Position numbers and translations under genes: made by a program. From contig PNKW01000027.1 of the NCBI GenBank assembly GCA_013822695.1, positions 1 to 36,060 on the forward strand: a stretch of DNA of 36,060 nucleotides, written 5' to 3'. Source of the stretch: Erythrobacter sp. Lineage in GTDB: Bacteria > Pseudomonadota > Alphaproteobacteria > Sphingomonadales > Sphingomonadaceae. Positions 30,258 to 36,060 of the stretch are shown here, one piece after another (positions within the stretch are counted from its first letter, which is position 1; each line of letters starts with the position of its first letter). The notes under the pieces were generated by a model. That model ran no database searches. It was not told the DNA's origin and was given only the letters and a program-made list of their open reading frames with translations.

Positions 30258-32030
30258 TCAGGTCTCTTCGCGCTCCATCACGATCTTGACCCCGTCGAAG
30301 GGGCTCTGGAGGGTAAGGAAGTTGCCGCGGACGCTGTAGTTGAAGACCAGATCGGTCTCCTCGATATGCAACTGCCGCTCGTTGATCGCGAACTCCTGAT
30401 AGATGTCGTTCCCGCGGAGGCGTTCGGTGATGAATTCGCCGTCCTCGGTGATTTCGATGATGTCGCCGCGCGCGACATCATCGACGCCCTGATGCCGCAC
30501 CACGCGCCAGTTGCCGACCACCTCGTAGGGCTCGGTTCGGCCATCGGCGGCGAGCCCCGCCAGCTTGGCCGCGCGCTGTTGCAGGGTGCTGACCAGCTTC
30601 AGCTCCTCCTTGAGCCCGCTCGTGCCCGATTCCTCCATCCGCTCCGAAAGCTGCGCGAGGATCGTGGCGGCCGCGGCGGGATCGTCATCCTCGTGAAAAG
30701 CTTCCAGCGCCAGCTTGGTGCTGCGGAACTGGTCGACCAGCACCTCGGCTTTGGCGAGGTTGGCGGGCACGCCATCGCTTGCCGCCAGCACCGGCTTGGC
30801 ATCGCTCTCGCGCCGGTCGGTGATGGCGTCGGTATAGCTCACCGAGACCTGCGCGAGCGGACTTCCCCCGGCGGGCGGGGCGCCCTCCAGCGTGGCGAAG
30901 ATACCGCCCCCATTGCTCGAAAGGAACGCGCTGGCGATGGTGACGGTCACCGTTCCGGTCCCGGCATCTTCGATCAGCTCGCCCGGAACGCCGTAAACCG
31001 CGCCGACCTTCATCCCTTCCGCCGGGTCGATTGACAGCACGAGGTCATAGGCGAGCGGGCTCACCATGTTGCGGAACTCGCGCGCGAACAGATCCTTGCC
31101 CGAACCCTGGGTCGGCAGGAAGAACAGGTTGCCGCCGCGCACGCTGGAGATTTTGGTCGCCAGCTCGGCGTCGAAATGTGCGCCGACCCCGATGGTGGTC
31201 ATGTCAACGCCTTTCCTCGACCCGTCGATCGCCTGCCCCATGAAGCCCTCGGCCGAGGTATCGCCGACATTGGGGTTCTCGTCGGTGAACAGCATCAACC
31301 GGGTCTTGCCGCGGCTCCTGGACAGTTCGGCGAAGGCGGTGTCGAACCCGAGCTTGAGCCCGGCTTCCATGTAGGTCGAACCATTGATGTCGATCGCGTT
31401 GATCGCGCGTTCGAGTGCGGCGCGGTTGCTCTCGACATCCACCACCGGCTGGTGGACCACGGTTTCCGAGCCGTAGATCACGATCCCCAGCCGGTCGCCC
31501 TCGCGCATCTGATCGAGCACCGCGCGCAGGCCCTCCTTGACCCGCGCGATGGGCTCACCCGACATGGAGCCCGACCGGTCGACCACCGCGATGAGGCTGA
31601 GCGGCTCGGCGGTGTAGGCCGCGGCATCGACATTGCTGTCGAAGCCGACGCCTACGAACTGCGTGCCCGCATCCCAGCGGGAGGGCTTGGCATGGGTTAC
31701 GACGCAGAACAGCTGGCCACAGGGCGCGCTGCTCGGCAGGACGAGGTCGTGCTCGCTCAGCAGGCCTTCAGAGGTGAGGCTGGTCACCTGCGGCAGCTTG
31801 CCGGCGAGGTCATCGAGCGCGATCGACCGGAAGTGCTGCACATCCTTCGCGCCGCCCTGCGTGACGCGCACGGCGGCGGTGACGATGATATCATAGTTGG
31901 CCGTGTCCTCCTCCTCCTCCTCGGCCTCGGGCGGGTCGGCGGCGGGGTCCTGCGCGAGCGCCGGAGCGGCCAGCAGCGAAAGACAGGCGCTCAGCATCAG
32001 AGCGCGGCGGGACGACGGTATGAAGCGCAT
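30258..32030 (-). CDS. exported von Willebrand factor A domain protein with TonB-box-like segment
   Basis: This 590-residue protein has signal peptide 1-26 (LMLSACLSLLAAPALA). An acidic run (EAEEEEED) precedes DIIVTAAVRVTQGGAKD, which looks like the TonB box of TonB-dependent receptors (D-I-V-V-T-A type). A disulfide pair is possible at CGQLFC (about 104-109). The VWA domain (about 143-330) has a complete MIDAS: DRSGSMS at 151-157, the Thr in NGSTYMEAG, and FTDENPNVGD. A beta-rich domain, a helical segment (about 470-510) and a C-terminal beta-domain (RGDIIEITEDGEFITERLRGND) follow. The ligand is unknown. GGGGAG lies about 8 bases before the ATG. Confidence 0.85.
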   Translation of the reverse strand: MRFIPSSRRALMLSACLSLLAAPALAQDPAADPPEAEEEEEDTANYDIIVTAAVRVTQGGAKDVQHFRSIALDDLAGKLPQVTSLTSEGLLSEHDLVLPSSAPCGQLFCVVTHAKPSRWDAGTQFVGVGFDSNVDAAAYTAEPLSLIAVVDRSGSMSGEPIARVKEGLRAVLDQMREGDRLGIVIYGSETVVHQPVVDVESNRAALERAINAIDINGSTYMEAGLKLGFDTAFAELSRSRGKTRLMLFTDENPNVGDTSAEGFMGQAIDGSRKGVDMTTIGVGAHFDAELATKISSVRGGNLFFLPTQGSGKDLFAREFRNMVSPLAYDLVLSIDPAEGMKVGAVYGVPGELIEDAGTGTVTVTIASAFLSSNGGGIFATLEGAPPAGGSPLAQVSVSYTDAITDRRESDAKPVLAASDGVPANLAKAEVLVDQFRSTKLALEAFHEDDDPAAAATILAQLSERMEESGTSGLKEELKLVSTLQQRAAKLAGLAADGRTEPYEVVGNWRVVRHQGVDDVARGDIIEITEDGEFITERLRGNDIYQEFAINERQLHIEETDLVFNYSVRGNFLTLQSPFDGVKIVMEREET

Positions 32031-32118
32031 GGCTCATCTCCCCTGGTATGTCAGGCCAGACTAACCTGCTTTGCGAGTCGTTCCTAATGGTATGGTTTTG
32101 CAACGGGTTCCAGGCCCA

Positions 32119-32766
32119 TCAGCCGCGCGGGTTCTCCAGCACCTTCTTGCGGAACGAGCACAGGTCAGCGACCTTGCAGCGCCAGCATTCCGGCGTCCTC
32201 GCCTTGCAGACATAGCGGCCGTGGAGGATCATCCAGTGGTGCGAATCCCGCCGGAAGGGCTGGGGCACGCGCTTTTCGAGCTTGGCCTCGACAGCTTCCG
32301 GCGTCTTGCCCTTGGCCATGCCGGTGCGGTTGCCGAGGCGGAAGATATGGGTGTCGACCGCAAAGGTCTCCTGCCCGAACCAGCAATTGAGCACCACATT
32401 GGCGGTCTTGCGGCCGACGCCGGGGAGCTTCACGAGTTTGTCGCGACTGTCCGGAACCTCCCCGCCATGTTCATCGACGAGGATCTGCGAAAGCGCGATC
32501 ACGTTCTTGGCCTTGGAGTTGAACAGGCCGATGGTCTTGATGTGCTCCTTCAGCCCCTCCTCGCCGAGGTCGACCATCGCTTGCGGCGTCTCGACCTCGC
32601 GGAACAGCGCGCGGGTGGCCTTGTTCACCCCCACGTCGGTCGCCTGCGCGCTCAATGCCACCGCGACCAGCAGCTGATAGGCATTGCCATATTCGAGCTC
32701 GGTCTGCGGCGAGGGGTTGTCTTCCGCCAGGCGGCGGAAGAATTCGAAGATCTGGGCTCTGTTCAT
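32119..32766 (-). CDS. nth: endonuclease III (DNA glycosylase/AP lyase)
   Basis: This 215-residue enzyme removes oxidised pyrimidines and nicks at abasic sites. The helix-hairpin-helix PGVGRKTANVVL carries the catalytic Lys, and VDTHIFRLGNR carries the catalytic Asp. The 4Fe-4S loop is complete at the C-terminus with spacing C-X6-C-X2-C-X5-C (CKARTPECWRCKVADLC). FYSKAK-type text is present as LFNSKAKNV. The ATG at 32766 starts MNRAQIFEFFRRL; an in-frame TTG seven codons earlier lacks support. It follows the HEAGH-motif gene at 33309-32794 on the same strand after 27 bases. Confidence 0.96.
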   Translation of the reverse strand: MNRAQIFEFFRRLAEDNPSPQTELEYGNAYQLLVAVALSAQATDVGVNKATRALFREVETPQAMVDLGEEGLKEHIKTIGLFNSKAKNVIALSQILVDEHGGEVPDSRDKLVKLPGVGRKTANVVLNCWFGQETFAVDTHIFRLGNRTGMAKGKTPEAVEAKLEKRVPQPFRRDSHHWMILHGRYVCKARTPECWRCKVADLCSFRKKVLENPRG

Positions 32767-32793
32767 GGGCAGGGGGTCATCGGGCAAAGGGCC

Positions 32794-33309
32794 TTAGCGC
32801 AGCCAGCGCTTCATCGCCGGAAAGGGGTGATCGCCGGGCTGTCCGTGGGGATCGCAAAGGCCCCAAAAGCCGAGCATGGGCGCGCCGATACAGGCACCCG
32901 AGGCGAAGGCGGTGCGCAGCATGGCCGAATCGCCGCGATAGCCGCCGTCGTGGAACAGCTGTTCGATCGGCAACCCGCATTCGCGCGACGCGGCGTAGGA
33001 CCACGCGATCGCGGCCATCTCGTCACCGCCATCAGCGACAATCGGGCCCAGCGCCGGGCGCGTCTCCGGGTCGGCGACCGCGATGTGCCCGGCCTCGTGC
33101 AGCAGGTCGCCGGGCCACACCGGCACCGCGGGATCGATCAACAGGCGGCCGCCGATGATCGCCAGCCCGTCCAGCAATTGCGTCTCGCCCGTCTCAAGCT
33201 GCCCGGTGGCAATCCCGATCCGGTCGAGGAAGGCAAGGCAGCGCCGCGCGGCATCCTCCCCTCCGCCTTCGACCCGCCATGCATGGCGCTCTGCTTCGAT
33301 TGTGGTCAT
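32794..33309 (-). CDS. uncharacterised protein with HEAGH zinc-protease-like motif
   Basis: This 171-residue protein has no signal peptide. The segment GDLLHEAGHIAVAD carries HExxH, the zinc-binding motif of gluzincin-type metallopeptidases, preceded by LIDPAVPVWPGD. Later segments (DGGDEMAAIAWSYAASRECGL, FHDGGYRGDS, PMLGFWGLCDPHG, FPAMKRWLR) give candidate third ligands, including a Glu in DGGDEMAAIAWSYA. I know similar hypothetical proteins in sphingomonads but no characterised member. It overlaps the M48 peptidase gene by 4 bases (ATGA), so both are translated together. Confidence 0.72.
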   Translation of the reverse strand: MTTIEAERHAWRVEGGGEDAARRCLAFLDRIGIATGQLETGETQLLDGLAIIGGRLLIDPAVPVWPGDLLHEAGHIAVADPETRPALGPIVADGGDEMAAIAWSYAASRECGLPIEQLFHDGGYRGDSAMLRTAFASGACIGAPMLGFWGLCDPHGQPGDHPFPAMKRWLR

Positions 33310-34496
33310 TGCGCCGCCCCGGAGGGGGCCTCCGCCTTGGGATGCGCCGCCTTCCACTCCATTGCCCTGAGAGCGCGCTTCTCGACCGAGGGATGGGTGT
33401 AGAACAGGATTTCCTCCAGCGCCGAGGGGCGCGGGTAGCGGTATTCGGCGGTCTTCACCAGGGCGGTCGCCAGCGCATCGGGCTCGTTCACCGTTTCGAG
33501 CGAGTAGATGTCGGCCTCGGTCTCGCCGACGCGGGTGAGGGTGTTGGTGAGCGGCGTCACCAGCAGGCCGAGGATCGAGCCGACCACCGCGAAGACCGGC
33601 AGCCCGCGCGGCTCGTCCAGCCGCGCGTCGCTCCCCAGCATCCGCGCGGTCGGCACAAACAGGCGGTCGAGCAGGAAGAAGAACACCACCGCCAGCAGCG
33701 GGAAGATCACCACATAGCGGAAGACGTGGCCGAGCTTGTAATGCCCCGCCTCGTGCCCGGTCACCGCGCGCACCTCGGCCAGCGAGGCTTCCTTCAGCGC
33801 CACGTCCGATATCGCGATCCGAGCCGAGGGGCCGAGCCCCGAGACATTGGCGGTGAAGCGGTCCGACTGGCGCGATCCGTCATACAGGAAGATGCGGTCC
33901 TTGGGGATGTCGACATCGTCGGCGATCTGTTCGAGCGCGGTGCGCACCTCGCCCGGCGGCACGGGCTTGTAATCGTTGAACAGCGGTTCGATCAGCGGCG
34001 GCCCGGCGAGCAGCGCCAGCAGGGTCACGATCCCGGCAAAGCCGCCGCTCCACAGCCACCAGCGCTTGCCGGTCTTGCGGATCAGGGCATAGACCCCGGT
34101 GAGGAACAGCCCGCCCAGCACGGTGCCGATCGTCTCGCCGATCGCCATCTGGCCGAGAAAATCGCCCAGCGGCTGGCTGGAGAGGTCATAGGCGCGCTCG
34201 CGGTGCCAATCGGTGTAGATCGTCCAGGGAAGGGCGATGATGCTCGAGATCAGCATGAAGGCGGCGCTGACGATCAGCGTGGGAAGGAACCGCTGCGGCT
34301 GCTTGAAGCGCGCGGCGATCCGGTCGAGCAGCTTGAGGCGCACCATGATGACAGCGACCAGCACCGATACCACCACGCCGCCCAGCAGCACCCAGTGATT
34401 GCCGGTGGTATAGGCCTGCGCCTTGGCGAGCGCCTCTGGCCCGAGGCTGTCGACCATCCGCGCGGCTTCCTGCGCGGGGGTGAGTGTGGCGGTCAT
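33306..34496 (-). CDS. M48-family (Ste24/CAAX-type) membrane metallopeptidase
   Basis: This 396-residue integral-membrane zinc protease has several transmembrane segments, including about residues 33-52 (VLLGGVVVSVLVAVIMV) and about 75-95. The catalytic motif is VTGHEAGHYKLGH (HExxH, about 245-250). The third ligand Glu is in GETEADIYSLET, followed by ALVKTAEYRYPRPS and the usual LFYTHPSVEKR. DGSRQSDRFTANVSGLGPSARIAISD is the M48 strand-helix region before the active site. Substrates in bacteria are usually damaged membrane proteins. GGGGA stands 8 bases before the ATG. It overlaps the next gene (HEAGH protein) at its stop. Confidence 0.93.
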   Translation of the reverse strand: MTATLTPAQEAARMVDSLGPEALAKAQAYTTGNHWVLLGGVVVSVLVAVIMVRLKLLDRIAARFKQPQRFLPTLIVSAAFMLISSIIALPWTIYTDWHRERAYDLSSQPLGDFLGQMAIGETIGTVLGGLFLTGVYALIRKTGKRWWLWSGGFAGIVTLLALLAGPPLIEPLFNDYKPVPPGEVRTALEQIADDVDIPKDRIFLYDGSRQSDRFTANVSGLGPSARIAISDVALKEASLAEVRAVTGHEAGHYKLGHVFRYVVIFPLLAVVFFFLLDRLFVPTARMLGSDARLDEPRGLPVFAVVGSILGLLVTPLTNTLTRVGETEADIYSLETVNEPDALATALVKTAEYRYPRPSALEEILFYTHPSVEKRALRAMEWKAAHPKAEAPSGAAQ

Positions 34497-34565
34497 GTCG
34501 CGCGATCCCCTGATTTCGCTTGTGTATTACTCCGGCAATACGCCGCCCGCTCTGCCCGTCAAGCC

Positions 34566-35300
34566 TCAGAGCCCCAGCACGTCGTTCATGGTATAGCGCC
34601 CCGCGCCCCGACCGGTCAGCCATTCCGCCGCGCGCACCGCGCCGCGGGCGAAGATCATGCGGTTTTCGGCCGAGTGGCTGAGGGTGAGGCGTTCCTCATT
34701 GCCGGCAAAGATCACCGAATGCTCGCCCGCCACGGTGCCGCCGCGCAGGGTGGCAAAGCCGATCGCGCCCTGCGCGCGCGCGCCGGTCATCCCGTGGCGG
34801 CCGCTCTCCATGTTGTCGCTGAGCACTATCCCGCGCCCTCTCGCCGCCGCCTCGCCCAGCAGCTTGGCGGTGCCCGAGGGCGCATCGACCTTCATGCGGT
34901 GGTGCATCTCGAGCACTTCGATGTCATAATCATCTCCGAGCCGGGCTGCGGCCTCCTTCACGAGGTGCGCGAGCAGCGTCACGCCAGCCGAGAAATTGCC
35001 CGATTGCAGCACCGGCACCACGCGCGCGGCCTCGGCGAGCATCACGAAGTGCGGCTCCTCCAGTCCGGTGGTGCCGACCACGATCGGCTTGCCCGCCACC
35101 TTCGCGGCACCGAGGTTCGCCGCAAGCGCATCGGGCGCGGAGAAATCGACCAGCACGTCGCACTGCGCGGCAAAGGGCCTGATGCTCCCGCCCGCGTCCA
35201 CCCCGGCGAACAGCGCATGGCCCGCGTCCGCAATCGCCGCCTCGAGCGCCTGTCCCATCCGGCCCTTGTGCCCGATTACCCCGAAATTGAGCTGTGCCAT
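34566..35300 (-). CDS. dapB: 4-hydroxy-tetrahydrodipicolinate reductase
   Basis: This 244-residue NAD(P)H-dependent reductase acts in lysine and diaminopimelate synthesis. The N-terminal nucleotide-binding motif is NFGVIGHKGRMGQAL, with VLVDFSAPDAL and IVVGTTGL. The catalytic domain has LQSGNFSAGVTLL, DIEVLEMHHRMKVDAPSGTAKLLGEA (the DapB signature with the His pair and Lys), GFATLRGGTVAGEHSVIFAGNEERLTLSHSAENR, and a C-terminal GRGAGRYTMNDVLGL. GAGG lies 6 bases from the ATG. It is divergent from the sirtuin gene with a 33-base gap. Confidence 0.96.
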   Translation of the reverse strand: MAQLNFGVIGHKGRMGQALEAAIADAGHALFAGVDAGGSIRPFAAQCDVLVDFSAPDALAANLGAAKVAGKPIVVGTTGLEEPHFVMLAEAARVVPVLQSGNFSAGVTLLAHLVKEAAARLGDDYDIEVLEMHHRMKVDAPSGTAKLLGEAAARGRGIVLSDNMESGRHGMTGARAQGAIGFATLRGGTVAGEHSVIFAGNEERLTLSHSAENRMIFARGAVRAAEWLTGRGAGRYTMNDVLGL

Positions 35301-35333
35301 TGCGTGCCTCTATGCCTCATGCTTGAAGGCCTC

Positions 35334-36035
35334 ATGGCACAGGTCGAACGCATCGTCATCCTCACCGGGGCGGGGATTTCCGCAGAGAGCGGGATCGACA
35401 CCTTCCGCTCGGCGGGGGGGCTGTGGGAGCAGCACCGGGTCGAGGACGTCGCCACGCCCGAGGGCTTCGCGCGCAACCCCAACCTCGTGCTCAATTTCTA
35501 CGACATGCGCCGCGCCGCGCTCGCCAATGTCGCGCCCAATCCGGCCCACGCGGCGTTGGCGCGGCTGGAGCGCGAGTTTTCGGGCGAACTGCTGCTGGTG
35601 ACCCAGAACGTCGATGACTTGCACGAACGCGGCGGATCGGCCCGGGTGCTGCACATGCATGGCGAGCTGAAATCGGCCCTCTGCACCTCCTGCGAGATGC
35701 GCTCCCCGTGGCTGGCGACGATGATCGAGCGCCCCCCGTGCCCCGTTTGCCGCGCGCCGACATTGCGCCCCGATGTCGTGTGGTTCGGCGAGATGCCCTA
35801 CCAGATGGGCCGGATCTACCATGCGCTCGAGACCTGCGACCTGTTCGTCAGCATCGGCACAAGCGGCGCGGTCTACCCTGCCGCGGGCTTCGTGCAGGAA
35901 GCGCGGGCTGCGGGCGCACGCACGCTAGAACTGAACCTCGAACCCAGCGGAGGTTCGCGAAGCTTCCACGAAACCCGCCATGGCCCCGCGAGCGTGCTGG
36001 TGCCGGCATGGGTGGAAGAGGTGCTAGGCAGCTGA
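35334..36035 (+). CDS. cobB: NAD-dependent protein deacylase, CobB-type sirtuin
   Basis: This 233-residue NAD-dependent lysine deacylase has GAGISAESGIDTFRS for NAD binding, TQNVDDLHERGG, and the catalytic His109 in HMHGE. A structural zinc site is formed by Cys117, 120, 136 and 139 (CTSC, CPVC). The segment NFYDMRR places Tyr56 and Arg59 where class III sirtuins bind acidic acyl groups, so desuccinylase or demalonylase activity is expected beside deacetylation, as in E. coli CobB. VSIGTSGAVYPAAGF and LNLEPS complete the fold. The ATG at 35334 (AAGG about 5 bases before) is preferred to one at 35319. The last 25 bases of the window after it hold nothing callable. Confidence 0.94.
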   Translation: MAQVERIVILTGAGISAESGIDTFRSAGGLWEQHRVEDVATPEGFARNPNLVLNFYDMRRAALANVAPNPAHAALARLEREFSGELLLVTQNVDDLHERGGSARVLHMHGELKSALCTSCEMRSPWLATMIERPPCPVCRAPTLRPDVVWFGEMPYQMGRIYHALETCDLFVSIGTSGAVYPAAGFVQEARAAGARTLELNLEPSGGSRSFHETRHGPASVLVPAWVEEVLGS

Positions 36036-36060
36036 ACCGCAGGTGCGGCAACCGGGGTCC

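Noticed and set aside
34524..34541. Hairpin in the gap between dapB and the M48 gene as a dapB terminator
   Set aside because: The stem is A/T-rich with a G-T pair and no T-run follows on the minus strand.
33279..35333. Open plus-strand frame leading into the sirtuin, giving a 918-residue protein
   Set aside because: The first 685 codons lie opposite M48, HEAGH and dapB genes and have shadow composition. The sirtuin homology begins only at 35334.

Overview
The window is 36 kb of high-GC, gene-dense chromosome. It most likely comes from an alphaproteobacterium of the order Sphingomonadales, Erythrobacteraceae-like. The clues are the type of L36 protein, a small secreted protein resembling the CC_3452 family, a DUF6491-like lipoprotein, and the rpmH-rnpA-yidD-yidC-engB block. 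This placement comes from protein resemblance, not from a search. No rRNA, tRNA, CRISPR array, insertion sequence or prophage was seen. No gap between genes exceeds about 300 bases.

Layout. (1) 1-6.1 kb: the 3' part of galE, rpmJ with its own promoter, leader hairpin and terminator, a HAD phosphatase, a small secreted protein divergent from an HxlR regulator, recQ, and a TonB-like envelope protein. (2) 6.2-9.7 kb: an unrecognised, less GC-rich gene placed 3 nt behind comM, then a secreted ClpP/crotonase-fold protein. (3) 9.75-13.6 kb: the translation and membrane-insertion block rpmH, rnpA, yidD, yidC, engB. It is interrupted after rpmH by a terminator and a string of eight unlike short hairpins. 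(4) 13.6-14.3 kb: a secreted nuclease with a C-terminal sunset-like domain. (5) 14.3-24.15 kb, minus strand: five consecutive genes for exported DUF11-type proteins, here called A to E in order of transcription. D is a giant two-part protein ending in a predicted outer-membrane beta-barrel. (6) 24.2-36 kb: housekeeping and accessory enzymes (VOC, GST, S1/P1 nuclease, cupin, dapE, a dicarboxylate symporter, a GFA protein), a lipoprotein, a secreted VWA protein, nth, two overlapping HEAGH-motif protease genes, dapB and a CobB-type sirtuin.

The DUF11 locus is the best candidate for an undescribed system. All five products appear exported. A, C and D share an N-terminal motif, and A, B, C and E end in the same kind of beta-strand. 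A and E have matching leaders with a CtrA-like box about 20 nt before the start codon, and B and C have matching translation-initiation regions. D is cut by one in-frame TAG, yet the reading frame stays open for about 1,000 further codons. I infer a cell-surface layer or fibre system built around one large barrel, but no function is shown.

Other points of interest are a matching promoter layout at rpmJ and rpmH, a dispersed hairpin element present twice in opposite orientation, and a VWA protein with a TonB-box-like segment.
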